64,000 nt of DNA from assembly GCF_000346465.2 (NCBI RefSeq), contig NC_034010.1, positions 28,994,787-29,058,786 of the forward strand, given 5' to 3'. The notes under the pieces are model-generated. The model had not been told where the DNA came from, did no database searches, and saw only the letters and a list, made by a program, of their open reading frames with translations. Position 1 is the stretch's first letter; each line of letters opens with the position of its first letter. This stretch comes from Prunus persica (Eukaryota > Streptophyta > Magnoliopsida > Rosales > Rosaceae). Of the stretch, positions 1-11,103 are shown one piece after another. A program made the position numbers and the translations under genes.

Positions 1-749
1 TGGAATATGTCGTGAAGAACCCGCTCTACACTCCTGGAACTCCAATCAGGTAACTTGTTCAGTTTCGATTATCGTAATGTAGTAAATGATCAATCTTCAT
101 AGTAAGAAGTTTCATCTCACAGGTCATAAATAGATAGTCATCCCTACTACATGTATTGATATTTCATCCCTACTCCATGGATTGATATTATCAGTTTTAT
201 AATTTTCTGCTAACACTGCGTCCCATTGGGAATGCTCAAGTGAAGAAACTTAATTTTGCAATTAGTGATAAAGAAACTGTCTCCTTGCATGTTTTGTTGC
301 ACTATAACAAGACTAATATTTGAACTAGGTTATTTCTTGTTTTAGAAGGCATGTTGATGTGTGTCATCTTACTGTTATTAGTATTTTGTGAACTCTGTTT
401 GTTTAGAACCTGTCTACTTTTCTTTTCCTTGCATATAAATAGGTCTATTGAATTAGTCTACTGGTGGCTTATCCATCTCTGGTACTTCATGGATACCTGA
501 TTCATTGATTTCATAATACTAGAACAAAGTTTCACGCCACTATAACTTCTCCGGGGATTGCTTCTTGTGAGATTTTGTAATACAGGGTTCAACTGTATAT
601 TCCCTGTCTGGATATGGTTATACTATACCCTTACTTTTGTAAGGTTTTCATGCAAACGAAAATAGTTTTTGAATCCCAGAGTAATGTTTCCTTGTAGGTG
701 TGAGCTATTCAATACAGCTCTCGACCAATATGTAAGGAGCATTTCGTAG
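1..749 (+). CDS. BET5: TRAPP subunit TRAPPC1 (BET5-like), 3' end only
   Basis: Last two exons of a gene that begins left of the window. Exon 1-49 reads EYVVKNPLYTPGTPI. The intron (50-697, GT...AG) splits an Arg codon, and the final exon 698-749 reads CELFNTALDQYVRSIS followed by TAG. This is the conserved C-terminus of TRAPPC1/BET5, a small longin-fold core subunit of the TRAPP complex, which tethers ER-derived vesicles and acts as a Rab GTPase exchange factor at the Golgi. The match rests on about 32 residues, but they are highly conserved ones that I recall from the Arabidopsis protein. A 3' UTR of a few hundred bases probably follows. The start and the number of upstream exons cannot be seen. 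Confidence 0.88.
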
Positions 750-2069
750 AAATCCAGTCACCATTATCATCTACTTGTTGGTTGTTTTGTAAAAGTGGAT
801 TTTAAACAAGGAAATGGAAAAGCATGCCAAGATGAGGCCACCTATGTGTGTTTCTACTTTTTTTTGGACAATGAATTTATGTCTAGGCTTATGCTTAAAA
901 AGCAGCAACGTTCACTCTTACCCTGGCCCAAAGCCGATGGGACATGTTTGGTTCTGATTCCGCAACTTGATTTTCAGAGTTTTACAATGAGAGATGCCCT
1001 AGCATTTTGACCTGTGTGGACTTTAGGTGTTTTATGGCATCATGTAATATCCTATTTGTTTATGTTAAATTGGTTTGATGTACTCTAGAAGCATGCTCTT
1101 CCTTGGCAAATTTATAGTTTTCCAGACAATGTTGTAGGCCTTCAATGAGTCTCTTCCAAAAGAGAATGTTCATAATTCCCTTAACGAGTTCGTAGATATC
1201 TTTTGTGTCGCAAAACAATGTTTGATCTTTGTAGGAGCTGTAGAACTGGATGATACTGTTGGTAGGTGATGAATATATAACCATACATAATATATTGTAT
1301 GGTCATGCGGTCCCCATAGTTTAATGAGTGTATTGCACGAAATGTCGTAATCAATCACCACTAAAATTGTGGTCTCTTTGCAATGCATAACCTTTTTTAT
1401 TACCTACCAACCATTTGGGAAGGTATTTTCTTTGGAACAGTGGTCAAAACTTTTCTAGCCTGTTGTTTTTAAACATGAAAAAGACATTTACCAAATGGAA
1501 AGGACACGTCAAAGATAAAGAAGACTAAAGGAGAAAAAATCTCTTATTGTGCGGCTCGAAAAAGAAGACTAGTTCTCATAAAAAGACAAAAAAAAGAAAA
1601 AAAAAACTAGTATTTAATTTCGAATTCTCTTCTCTGTAAATTTTATTGATTTAGGGTTTGTTTGATAACCTTTTTTATTTTTTTTATTTTTTGTGCTAAA
1701 GTATTAAGGAATATGAGAGTGAGAATGAAGATAAGATTGAGAGAAATGATATAAGAAGGAGAAGTAACAAAAATGAAAATAAAAACTAAAAAGGTGAAAT
1801 TTATTTGAAATTATTTTCACTCTTACTTCCTTCCCATCCTCTCCTCTCATTATGGTTATCAAATGGGATTGTTCGTATTTTTTTTCATAAAGGAAGAAAG
1901 AGAGAGAGAATGAGAGATTATTAGTAGCAAGCAAGTCATATATACGTAGAAAAATGCTAAGTTTATCACATTTTTCATAGCACATGATGAAGAATGTGAT
2001 ATCGCATTACTCATATACATATAAGAGCCAAGTGCAAGCACAGAGCTACACACCCACAGAGACATAGCG
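750..2069. other. TRAPPC1 3' flank and glycosyltransferase promoter region
   Basis: Non-coding. The first part is presumably the TRAPPC1 3' UTR. Short open frames here (for example 795-1010 and antisense 1060-1388) have no recognisable domain. An A-rich tract lies near 1570-1610, and a possible short inverted-repeat element lies at 1654-1870. A TATA-like stretch sits near 2018-2026, about 45 bases before the glycosyltransferase ATG. Confidence 0.6.
1654..1870. mobile_element. possible hAT-type MITE remnant
   Basis: The left end reads GGGTTTGTTTGATAACC and the right end reads GGTTATCAAATGGGATTG, giving imperfect inverted termini around about 217 bases of A/G-rich DNA. The GGG-TTTGATAA style of end is common in plant hAT-related MITEs. 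I cannot see a convincing 8-bp target duplication, so this is tentative. Confidence 0.35.
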
Positions 2070-3506
2070 ATGGAGGCAGCTATAGTTTTATACCCATCAC
2101 CACCAATAGGCCACTTGGTCGCCATGGTAGAGCTTGGCCAGCTCATTCTCACTCGCCATCCTTCTCTCAGCATCCACATCCTCATCACCACCCCGCCCTA
2201 CAGAGCCGATGACACCGCCAAATATATTGCCTCCGTCTCCACCACCAACCCCTCCCTCATCTTCCACCACCTCTCCACCGTCTCTCTCCCTCCCTCCCTC
2301 ACTTCCTCCTCCAACCACGAATCCCTAACCTTGGAAATCCTCCGCCTTAACAACCCCAACGTGCGCCAAGCCCTCCTCTCCATCTCCACCAACTTCTCCG
2401 TCCGTGCTTTTGTCCTGGACTTCTTCTGCGCTATCGGGCTCTCTGTCGCTGCCGACCTCAACATCCCCGGCTACTTCTTCTTCACCTCTGGCGCTGCCTG
2501 CCTCGCCTCCTTCCTCTACTTCCCCACTCTCCACACCACCACCGACAAGAGCTTCAAAGATCTCAACGCCCTTATCGGCATCCCAGGAGTGACGCCGGTG
2601 CCTTCCTCTGATATGGCAAAGCCAATTCTTGATCGCAACGACGTGGCGTATCAATGTTTCCTAGAGAACTCAAGGCAATTCCCCAAATCAGCTGGGATTA
2701 TCATAAACACGTATGAATCTCTGGAGCCCAGAGCCATCAGAGCAATCTCCGATGGGCTGTGCTTGCCAGAAAATGTTACCACGCCGCCAATCTACTGCAT
2801 AGGACCGTTAATTATTGCTCACAATAAAAAAGGTGGCGGCGGCGATGATGTGTCTGAGTGTTTGACTTGGCTTGATTCACAACCAAGCGGAAGCGTGGTG
2901 TTCCTCTGTTTCGGAAGCTTGGGATTGTTTTCAAAAAAGCAGTTGCAGGAGATAGCCATTGGGTTGGAGAGGAGCGGGCAGAGGTTTCTGTGGGTGGTCC
3001 GCAACCCGCCTGCTGAAAACAACACCGGCGTTGCCATCACGGAGCAACCGGACCCGGAGTTGGAGTCTCTGCTTCCGGATGGGTTCTTGGGTAGGACCAA
3101 GAACAGGGGGCTGGTGGTGAAGTCGTGGGCCCCACAAGTGGCGGTGTTGAATCACGAGTCAGTAGGCGGGTTCGTGTGTCACTGCGGGTGGAACTCGGTG
3201 TTGGAGGCGGTATGTGCTGGGGTGCCGATTGTGGCTTGGCCGCTGTACGCGGAGCAGAGATTTAATAGGATCGTTCTGGTGGAGGAGATCAAGATTGCAT
3301 TGACGATGGACGAGTCAGAGGACGGGTTTGTGAGTTGTGATGTGGTGGAGAGGCGAGTTAGAGAGTTGATGGACTCGGAGGAAGGCGACTCAGTGAGGAA
3401 GCGGACCAAGGCTCTGCAGCGGGAAGCCCATGCTGCACTGAGTGAGGGCGGGTCGTCTCGGGTCGCGTTAACGGAACTGTTTGAAAAATGGAACCAATTG
3501 GGCTAG
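2070..3506 (+). CDS. UDP-glycosyltransferase, family 1, UGT88-like
   Basis: Single-exon, 478-residue family-1 UDP-sugar glycosyltransferase, a typical length. It should transfer a sugar, most likely glucose, from a UDP-sugar to a small acceptor such as a flavonoid or other phenolic in the cytosol. Catalytic His15 lies in PPIGHL and its likely Asp partner is D117 in FVLDFFC. The 44-residue PSPG donor-binding box runs from W353 to Q396. It has W at box position 22, N-S at 23-24, E at 27, and ends E-Q. Terminal Gln is usual in enzymes that prefer UDP-glucose. The N-terminus (IVLYPSPPIGHLVAMVELG) resembles the UGT88 group, which in Rosaceae includes phloretin glucosyltransferases, but the acceptor cannot be deduced from sequence. 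The first ATG is used. The coding part is clearly more GC-rich than its flanks, which creates several long antisense shadow frames. Confidence 0.93.
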   Translation: MEAAIVLYPSPPIGHLVAMVELGQLILTRHPSLSIHILITTPPYRADDTAKYIASVSTTNPSLIFHHLSTVSLPPSLTSSSNHESLTLEILRLNNPNVRQALLSISTNFSVRAFVLDFFCAIGLSVAADLNIPGYFFFTSGAACLASFLYFPTLHTTTDKSFKDLNALIGIPGVTPVPSSDMAKPILDRNDVAYQCFLENSRQFPKSAGIIINTYESLEPRAIRAISDGLCLPENVTTPPIYCIGPLIIAHNKKGGGGDDVSECLTWLDSQPSGSVVFLCFGSLGLFSKKQLQEIAIGLERSGQRFLWVVRNPPAENNTGVAITEQPDPELESLLPDGFLGRTKNRGLVVKSWAPQVAVLNHESVGGFVCHCGWNSVLEAVCAGVPIVAWPLYAEQRFNRIVLVEEIKIALTMDESEDGFVSCDVVERRVRELMDSEEGDSVRKRTKALQREAHAALSEGGSSRVALTELFEKWNQLG

Positions 3507-4252
3507 AAAGTTCAGTTCAGATAGATATGAATATGATCCGTTACACCCTCTCTTTAGCCTTATCTCTTGTTGTAAAGCCCTCGTGATTCATGACGGGTGG
3601 GGTGGGTGTGTCGCATTCAACATGACTTCCAGCTCCAGGGAGGAATGTAACTCTGCTGCTGATATGCTTGGTTTTATTGGGATCTCCGAGATTCTGAGTC
3701 TCCATCTTTGGGACTCTCCCCATGTTGCTGTGAGACAATTAATGTTTAATGATTTGTCTAGGGTTTTTACCCGTAGATCTGTTGTTCAGTGTTTCTGTTG
3801 GGCTTTAAGCCTCCTTGTTACCAGAAAAAAAAAACAAAAAAAAACAGGTTTTGTTCAATTACACAATTTGTGTTCATGAGATTCTCTATCTCTCGCTACC
3901 GTTTTCAAATGGCTCCACCGCACGTGACGTATGCCATGACGTTAAGAAGAATGATAGGGAAGGGATGTCAAATTGTCAATAGCCCATTTGAAGTTGACGA
4001 CGATGTTCTCGGTCGTTGTACATGACTTCCAGGTCAAAATCCGTGTCACTTTTTTGGTTGTTGAATGAATTACTGACTACTGAGGTATCTTATATCTGCT
4101 GTTGAAGGAATTATGTAATCTTGTACAACCGAGTGTTGAATGAATCAAGGAGTTGTTGTACACTCCATTTAGAGGAATTATATACGTGAATAAACACTTA
4201 ATCAACCAGTAATGCTTGGTATTAGCCATTAATAATGGGCAGCGCAATGCAA

Positions 4253-4507
4253 GAGTACGTGTGACCGTTGGACATAATACGTATAAGGATAGTCTACTGA
4301 ACAATTGAATTTTTATTACCAACATACAGTACACATCTATATCCATAATGCTTTTCTGTTCAAAATTTCAATTTGGTAAAGAGTACGTGTGACCGTTGGA
4401 CATAATACGTATAAGGATAGTCTACTGAAAAATTGAATTTTTATTACCAACATACAGTACACATCTATATCAATATGCTTTTCTGTTCAAAATTTCAATT
4501 TGGTAAA
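4253..4507. repeat. 128-bp direct tandem duplication
   Basis: 4253-4380 (starts GAGTACGTGTGACCGTTGG, ends ATTTGGTAAA) is repeated head to tail at 4381-4507. The copies differ by only a few changes (for example ACAATTG against AAAATTG, and a small deletion in ATCCATAATG). This is a recent local duplication downstream of the glycosyltransferase. Confidence 0.93.
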
Positions 4508-5292
4508 GATGTTAGACCGACAATCGCATGCAAATGCAATGCACTCTCTTGACATTATTTTTCGCATAGGCTTTATCTAAGAAGCTCAAGGGCTGGGCCT
4601 CTGGTAGTTGGCACCTGATGGGTTTCTATATTGGGCTTTTGGATTTGGGTAATGAAATTTCTGTTGGGCTTATAAAAATAAGTAGCTTCATTCATTTTTG
4701 AAGCTGGTCAATCACCCAGAATTGTTTGGACCACAAAGCAACTTCACGGGCTACCAATCCACTTTTCATTCATACCAAGAAGAAAAATATAAACCTGCTA
4801 TTTGTTCATTTTGGGAAACGTGGCCATCATCTCGAAAGAAACTATCATGCCAATTGGGATAATACTTTTTACTATTTTCAATCAATAATGTAATAATATG
4901 CATGATAATTTTTTTACGTGTTATTGTGTTATTAACTAGATCTAATAAAACAGTATCATCCCTGTTACAAATAAGTTTATTTGCATCCAATGGGCAAGGC
5001 AACGGCCGTTATATGACATTGAGAATATCCGTTTCAACAAAAAACGACAAGTTGTATTCAGTATCTAATAAAAGTGCGACGTGTTAGTTTTATGTATGGA
5101 ATTGTAAATTTGATGCAAGGTTGACAAGAATGAGCCGAGTTGAGGGTCACGGGTAACAACAAATTATTATGAAAAATTATGGAAGAGCAACCCGTGATTG
5201 AGGATATGGCACTGATTAAAGAGTGTGGGAGCAACCAAACAAACTCTCCTTTGTCATGCATTTCAACTTTTTCAACTTCACCACCCGACAAA

Positions 5293-5327
5293 ACCCTCTC
5301 TCTCTCTCTCTATCTCTCTCTCTCTTT
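5293..5327 (+). repeat. CT-rich microsatellite
   Basis: An interrupted (CT)n run inside the ABCG 3' flank, read directly from the sequence. Confidence 0.8.
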
Positions 5328-5953
5328 CTCAATATCAGAACAGAATATATGTTTAACGCTGAGACGACCTTGGATTCTTCCCTCTCACGGTCTCACTGCA
5401 CTGCGTCTGCGTGTATCATTTTGCTCTCAAGGAAAGGGACCCGTGACTCAAATTGTGGGGTCTGATTACATTATTGCACTGATTTCTATCCACACAACAC
5501 AAACACACCTGCGTCCCAACCCCACCAATCAGCATGTACCAGTTCGTCATCTCACTCTCAAGTTCTCAACTCAATTAATAGTACGTACGCCTCCCAATCC
5601 ATCAAATTCCATTTCAACTTTTTGCATGTGATGTGTTTGATTTAGAGCTCAATCTTCAATTCACACAATAATACTTACTCACAGACTGAGACAGGGACAG
5701 CTATATATATATATATTATCTGCATCAAGTGAATTAACAAGACTAGAGGACCACAACTTCGCTTTGGATTTGGAGGCGCATGCAAAACATGAAGAAACGA
5801 GTTTTAACTTTCAAAATATACAAATTCAGATCAGAGGATATATAATATATATGTACACATTACAACAACAAAGAATCAAATCAAGTGTTCGTCGCATTGA
5901 ACATCCTTACATATTTCATTTCGTATTTATTCAAATCAAACATGTACATGAAT

Positions 5954-7789
5954 CTACTTGTTTGATCTTGAGACCCTTCTGATCAAAACCATCAAACAAA
6001 GCACACGATACAACACAAAGAACCCAATCAAGATGTAGATGTTGCTCCACCTCTGCCTCTCATGCAGCCCTCTCTTCTGCAACACATCGCCTCCCGTCAC
6101 CATGCACTCTCTGTTATTACCATTATTCTCTTCGTACCATATCAAACACCTTGACACAAGGCAGCCATACTCATTGATTAAGAGGGCGTCGAGGGCATAC
6201 TTGTACATGGAAAAGAAGTGCATGAAGAGCCAGTACTTGGGCATGTTGTCTTTCGAGATGAAGTAGCCAGAGAAGAGAAAAAACCCACCTAAAAGTATCG
6301 TCACCAGTGAAGTCCCGGCAATGTAGTTGGGTGCCAGAGAACTCAAGAACAGCACGAACGAGTTCGCCATTAGAACTATGACCCATATGACCAGAACAAA
6401 ATAAGCAAACGCTTGCCAAGACGCACAAAGACCCACCAAGAAATAGACCGAGACAGAGTAGATGATCGCGATTGCGAGCAAGTAAGGCAGGAAAACCAGA
6501 GTGTTTGCGATTAGATAGGAGGAAAGCCTGTAAATCCCACCAGACGTTTCTCTTAGGAGGATCGGCCTTTCGTTGATGAAGATTGGGAGGGTTTCGGTTG
6601 TGGAGGAAAGCAGGAAAGTGAGCGTGAAAGCGAAGAGACCAAACCTCTTCTCGATGCCCTGCTTGTCGAACCCAATGTTGATGTAAATGGTTCCTAAAAC
6701 CAGACCCACAAGAAGAGCCTCCAAGGTGTTTGTTAAAAGAAGCTGTCTTGTTCTGTAAATGATTTTCCAAAACCGGTTGTAAAGAGCCAAAACCTCTTGG
6801 ATTCGAGAGCTTTTGTATCTCATGACTTGTCTGGTTTCCTGATTAACTTGATCAGAATTATGAGGATTAGCTGTAGAACTAGGAATATCAGGAGGTGATG
6901 ATGGTGCAGATGTAATGGGTTTTAAGGCAGGGAGGCGGTTGAGAATTTCCATGGTGTATTCTAAGGCATTGAGTTGTGGAGGGACTGTGAAGCCGTTGGA
7001 GAGCAAAAAACCTTCAAGAGAAGAGAGTGTTCCATGGTGCACAACTGTCCCTTTGGACAGCAAGAGGATTTTATCAATGGCTGAGAGGATTTTGTTGCTG
7101 GGTTGGTGAATAGACAAAACCACAGTGCGGTGACGCGAGGTGCAAATGGATTTGAGGGTCTGGATTACGTTGAAAGCAGAGGTGCTGTCAAGACCCGAGG
7201 TGGGTTCGTCAAGAAGTAGCACGGCAGGGTCATGGAGAAGGCTCAGGCCTATTGAAACACGTCTACGTTCACCGCCAGACAGGCCATGGCCAAGGCGTGT
7301 GTTGGCCAAATGCGTAAGCCTGAGCTCATTGAGCAGAGAGGCGACAACGTCTGCAATGTTTGTTGCGCTGGAATTGGGAACCAGGAGGCTTGCGGCGAAA
7401 GCAAAGGTTTCGAAGACGGTGAGGAGCGGAAGGCATGCATCGTGCTGAGGGACGTAGGCAGAGAGTTTGCGGAATGAGGAAGGGTTGATAGGGGAAGAAT
7501 TGAGGAGGAGAGCGCCGCCTGTGGGCGACGTTCGAGAGGCTAGGATGTCAAGAAGAGTGGACTTTCCCGCGCCGCTGGGGCCAACAATGGCGAGGATTTC
7601 GGAGGGGTAGGCGGTGAGGGAGATGTCTTTGAGGATGTAAGTGGGTGTGGGGGCGGTGCATGGCTTGAAGAGGAAGTGAAATGGGGAGAATGTGGTGGTG
7701 GCTGTGGTTGATTTGGTGTAGGAGATGGAAAAGGCTGTTAATTCGTAGGTTTTGGAGGGTGGTAGGGGTGCTGGTGCGTCTGCTTCCAT
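5954..7789 (-). CDS. ABC transporter G family half-transporter (ABCG4/ABCG8-like)
   Basis: Intronless 611-residue half-size ABCG (WBC) transporter. The ATP-binding domain comes first: Walker A GPSGAGKST at 70-78, signature LSGGERRR at about 170-177, Walker B LLLDEP at about 191-196 followed by TSGLD, and the switch His in SIHQPS near 228. A membrane domain of about six helices follows, from around residue 345 (FWKIIYRTRQLLLTN) to the C-terminus. Such proteins dimerise in the plasma membrane and export small lipophilic molecules. The sequence closely follows the Arabidopsis ABCG4/ABCG8 branch (for example FGLFAFTLTFLLSSTTETLPIF and SLAPNYIAGTS), whose substrates are poorly defined. The length fits that branch (about 575-590) with a slightly long N-terminus. 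A perfect-looking (CT)n tract lies in the 5' UTR about 20 bases from the ATG. Confidence 0.94.
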   Translation of the reverse strand: MEADAPAPLPPSKTYELTAFSISYTKSTTATTTFSPFHFLFKPCTAPTPTYILKDISLTAYPSEILAIVGPSGAGKSTLLDILASRTSPTGGALLLNSSPINPSSFRKLSAYVPQHDACLPLLTVFETFAFAASLLVPNSSATNIADVVASLLNELRLTHLANTRLGHGLSGGERRRVSIGLSLLHDPAVLLLDEPTSGLDSTSAFNVIQTLKSICTSRHRTVVLSIHQPSNKILSAIDKILLLSKGTVVHHGTLSSLEGFLLSNGFTVPPQLNALEYTMEILNRLPALKPITSAPSSPPDIPSSTANPHNSDQVNQETRQVMRYKSSRIQEVLALYNRFWKIIYRTRQLLLTNTLEALLVGLVLGTIYINIGFDKQGIEKRFGLFAFTLTFLLSSTTETLPIFINERPILLRETSGGIYRLSSYLIANTLVFLPYLLAIAIIYSVSVYFLVGLCASWQAFAYFVLVIWVIVLMANSFVLFLSSLAPNYIAGTSLVTILLGGFFLFSGYFISKDNMPKYWLFMHFFSMYKYALDALLINEYGCLVSRCLIWYEENNGNNRECMVTGGDVLQKRGLHERQRWSNIYILIGFFVLYRVLCLMVLIRRVSRSNK

Positions 7790-7803
7790 GGAGTTTTAGG
7801 TGG

Positions 7804-7807
<4 letters not shown>

Positions 7808-7851
<44 letters not shown>
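7808..7851 (-). repeat. (CT)n microsatellite in the ABCG 5' leader
   Basis: About 44 bases of uninterrupted GA on the plus strand, so CT in the transcript sense, just upstream of the ABCG start codon. CT tracts in 5' leaders are common in plants and are length-polymorphic. Confidence 0.92.
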
Positions 7852-7857
<6 letters not shown>

Positions 7858-8619
7858 AGAGTTGAAGTGGTGAAGAGGGAGAGATGCATGTAGTGGAGAT
7901 ATGATATTGGTTTCCTTCCCTATGAGTTTGGTTCATAAAGCTGGCGGAGGACTATAAGTTAAAAAGGTGTGAATAAATTAAGTAATTTTGGGGATTGAAA
8001 ACATTTATTAGAGCTTATTATCTAACACAAACCAAGACAAAACCTTATTATGCAAGAATCATCTAAGGGACCTATTTGGCTTTATAGTATTTTTTTCTTC
8101 TTAATATATACAAGCTCCTCAACTTGTCATTTTATTAATACAATTGTTTTTTAGCCACTCTGTGACTTGACTGTGGCTTATATACATCAATGGCTACTGT
8201 TAGTTCGCCGTGGTTAGGCAAATTGTGGCCTTAGCCCCTTTTTCTAGTAGTTGTGATTGTAATTGAAATCTTATTCTCATCACTATTGATCTCCAGCTCT
8301 ACGAACAATTCAATGGACGATTTATCTATACTCCAAAAGTTTTTTTAAAAAAAAAGAAAAAAAGAAAAAGAAAAGGTAAATTAAAAAATTTGTCAAAGAT
8401 GATGATCATTGTTTCAGACCTAGTACCTTCAGGGTTGACGGAGTAAGATCACACCTTGATGTACTTGAAATCAGTAGCATACAATTTTCCAGCTCAATAG
8501 ACAGTAAGAAACAATGGGAAAAAGAAAAGGGAAACTGCAAGTAGCTAGAAGAAATTGGGTGGGGGCATATGCAGTTGTGAAAGTAGAGTTGGTAAATTGG
8601 GCAATGTGTGTGTTGGTTG

Positions 8620-8660
8620 AACAAAAACAAAAGCAAAAGCAAAAGCAAAAGCAAAAGCAA
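8620..8660 (+). repeat. (AAAAGC)n hexanucleotide microsatellite
   Basis: About six consecutive AAAAGC units read directly. The antisense poly-Leu frame at 8406-8660 is an artefact of this repeat. Confidence 0.9.
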
Positions 8661-10395
8661 TTATAATTTAAAATTGGGGGAAATTAATGAAGTTAAAAGA
8701 TATTGAAAAGGGATTCTCTTGTTGTAATTCACGAGTCTGCTACTGTGCTCTTCTGTCTGTCATATGCTTTTGTCTTAGAACCCTTCACTTCACGACATGC
8801 TTTGCATTCGTCCGTGACCAAATCCCTTCCTACACTACACACGATGATGCATTTGCAGATTTACTTATTATTTTTTGCTTCATGCATAAGGCTTCATTTT
8901 ATTTTTTTTTGTTTTTTCGTCAACGAGGCTTCATATTTGATATAAACACCATAGGCCATACATGACGATAACCAGGACAATCTGCGTTGCTGCCTGCATC
9001 ATGCATGTCACCAACTTCAAATGTTTTTTTTTTTTTTCTTTTTCAGTTTTTCTGTTTTCAAGTACTGACTAACATTTATTTGAAATTAATAATCCGCATT
9101 AAATATCTTTTTTAGATTATTCCGAGTTTATGTGTTTAGAACTGGTGCATTTAGACCTTCCTTCCTAATACAAATTTGTATTAATGATTTAATATTTCTC
9201 AAAAGTCTGTCAATGTCAATTAAGTAGCGTAACTAATACTAAATTACTAATCAGAGTCGGCCAGAAAGCGAAAGCACATGAGCAAAAGGCATCAGAATAT
9301 GTACGAGAGAAACCCATGCAGATGCAAGCCCGTTTGCAAATGAGCTTTTACATCAGGAAGCCTCAAATTAGGTTAGCATAAGGCTATTATGGTAAATATG
9401 GTCTGATGGCCCGTACGTCTTTCTTACTTTTTATTTTGTTTGGGTTTAGTGTTAAAACTTCATGACAGACGAATGATCATAAATTTGCAAGCAAGCACAG
9501 CACTAGTATACTTGTGGGGGGGTCAACTTTCAGTTCAGTTCAGATCATCACTTTGAAAACCCGCAAGACGCACGTCCTTAGAATAATTATATTTATCATA
9601 ATCAAAACATTTATTTACGCGTCTTGGATCTGAAGAAACAAAGACCCAATGGTGTATTCATGATACTTGATTAATCTCATGAAGCTTAGCCCCTAAGACC
9701 AGCCACCCAAAGGCCAAATTAGATCATCACACATACATACAGATACAGTGAGATAACAATTAAAAATGACTGAAAATAACTACTAGGCTTTTAGTCTTTT
9801 TACACTCAAAAGTCATTCTCCATATAAGTGCTTTTTGGCTTATTCATAATCACTCCCAAACGAGCCCTTAAATATTTTAATTAGCTAGCGTGTACTCAAC
9901 TACATTATATAAGTTTTTCATGAATTAAATATTATCCAGTTGATGATTTTGATGGATAATTTTGGTACAGAAGACAACTCAGTTGATCCTAGAACATTAA
10001 TTTACATGAAATTGAGAATACGCTTGTCTTCCCCAACAAACTGCGAAAATTTCAAACTTGAGCTACTCAATTTCGTATCCTCGTATTTGTTTGCCCTACA
10101 TCATGGCTTCTGCATGAAATATTCTATGTGACATATTTGTGATGGAAATTTCAAACCAATTTCTTTCATCTCTCCCTCACAACTTCACAAGTCACACCCA
10201 CCACCCTCAGCTCAGCTGATCCTTACTCAATTCTGAGTCAACTCATCCGATTCTTATCAACTTACTTACTATGTAAATGTTACCAGTTTAAAACATTAGA
10301 TCCTAACGGCTAAACATCTTTATAAAAGATGAAACACATTAAAGGCAACTAGCATGTATATGTAGGGCCAGCACCCAAAACTATAGTCAAATTCT

Positions 10396-10403
10396 TATAA
10401 ATA
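10396..10403 (+). promoter_or_regulatory. TATA box of the first LEA_2 gene
   Basis: TATAAATA lies 138 bases upstream of the ATG at 10534, at a plausible distance for a leader of about 105 bases. This is inferred from position and consensus only. Confidence 0.5.
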
Positions 10404-10533
10404 ACACTTTCCTTCTAGCTAGCACTACCCACCCACCCACACATATTCAAACAAAAAGAAACGCTTCTTGTTTCCTATTATTCTAAATCCGACCCAGAAA
10501 AGGAAATCAAAGCCTTGGCGATCATCAAGAACC

Positions 10534-11103
10534 ATGACAAGGGGCAACGAAGATTCGCGGAGGAAGAGAAACAGATGCTTCCTCTACATCGCTGCCGGGA
10601 TCATATTACAAACCATAATCATAGTTCTGTTTGTGGTTTTCGTCATGCGTATCAAAACTCCCAAAGTCCGTTTAGACTCGGTTGCTGTCGACTCACTCAC
10701 CGCCAACTCTAGCCCGTCCTCTCCTTCCTTTAAGGTTCAAATCAATGCTTTGGTTACCGTCAAGAACAAAAACTTTGGGCACTACAAGTTCGAGGGCAGC
10801 AAGGTCACTTTCTCGTACAAAGGCACTGCGGTCGGGGAGGGCACTATTGCCAAGGCTAAAGCCAAAGCTAAAAGGACAAAGAAGATTAACGTGACGGTGT
10901 CGTTGAACTCGAACAAGGTTTCAAGCCACTCTCAGTTGAGTAGCGATCTGAGTTCTGGGAATTTGACTTTGACTGCCTACGCCAAGCTGGATGGGAAGGT
11001 GCATCTCTTCAAGGTCATCAAGAAGAAGAAGTCGGCTAACTTGAACTGCACCGTACATGTTGATACTAAGGCCAAAGTTGTCCACGTTTTGACTTGCAAG
11101 TGA
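10534..11103 (+). CDS. LEA_2 / NHL-type membrane protein (At1g64065-like)
   Basis: Single-exon protein of 189 residues. A short basic cytosolic tail (RRKRNR) is followed by one membrane helix at about 15-38 (CFLYIAAGIILQTIIIVLFVVFV). The outer LEA_2 (WHy-like) beta domain includes the family pattern VKNKNFGHYKF near 80-90 and a Lys-rich stretch (IAKAKAKAKR). Several N-x-S/T sites suggest glycosylation. Relatives are NDR1/HIN1-like or LEA_2 proteins of the plasma membrane linked to stress and defence. The precise role is unknown. The first in-frame ATG is at 10534; the open frame extends upstream but has no ATG. A frameshifted tandem paralogue lies 1.8 kb downstream. Confidence 0.88.
   Translation: MTRGNEDSRRKRNRCFLYIAAGIILQTIIIVLFVVFVMRIKTPKVRLDSVAVDSLTANSSPSSPSFKVQINALVTVKNKNFGHYKFEGSKVTFSYKGTAVGEGTIAKAKAKAKRTKKINVTVSLNSNKVSSHSQLSSDLSSGNLTLTAYAKLDGKVHLFKVIKKKKSANLNCTVHVDTKAKVVHVLTCK

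Larger units (their letters stand above)
3507..5953. other. intergenic region between convergent glycosyltransferase and ABCG genes
   Basis: No gene seen. It holds the UGT 3' UTR, a 128-bp tandem duplication (4253-4507), a CT-rich microsatellite (about 5293-5327), a short TA run near 5703-5717, and the 3' UTR of the ABCG gene on the minus strand. Open frames such as 5179-5631 are low-complexity and show no domain. Confidence 0.6.
7852..10533. other. intergenic: divergent promoters of ABCG (-) and the first LEA_2 gene (+)
   Basis: No gene seen in about 2.7 kb. It contains an A-rich tract (8341-8375), an (AAAAGC)n run (8620-8660) and a T-run (9025-9040). Sequence near 9820-9870 resembles the end of a hAT-type MITE (CCAAACGAGCCC), but no partner end was found. 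Short frames at 8406-8660, 8687-8965 and 9940-10131 have no domain. Confidence 0.55.

Noticed and set aside
2097..2654. Several long antisense and alternative frames over the glycosyltransferase
   Set aside because: They are shadows created by the GC-rich codon use of the real gene and contain Ser/Pro- or Arg/Glu-rich low-complexity translation.
6171..6770. 199-residue minus-strand frame inside the ABCG gene
   Set aside because: Out-of-frame shadow of the transporter's membrane domain.
8406..8660. Poly-Leu minus-strand frame resembling a signal peptide
   Set aside because: Produced by the (AAAAGC)n microsatellite.
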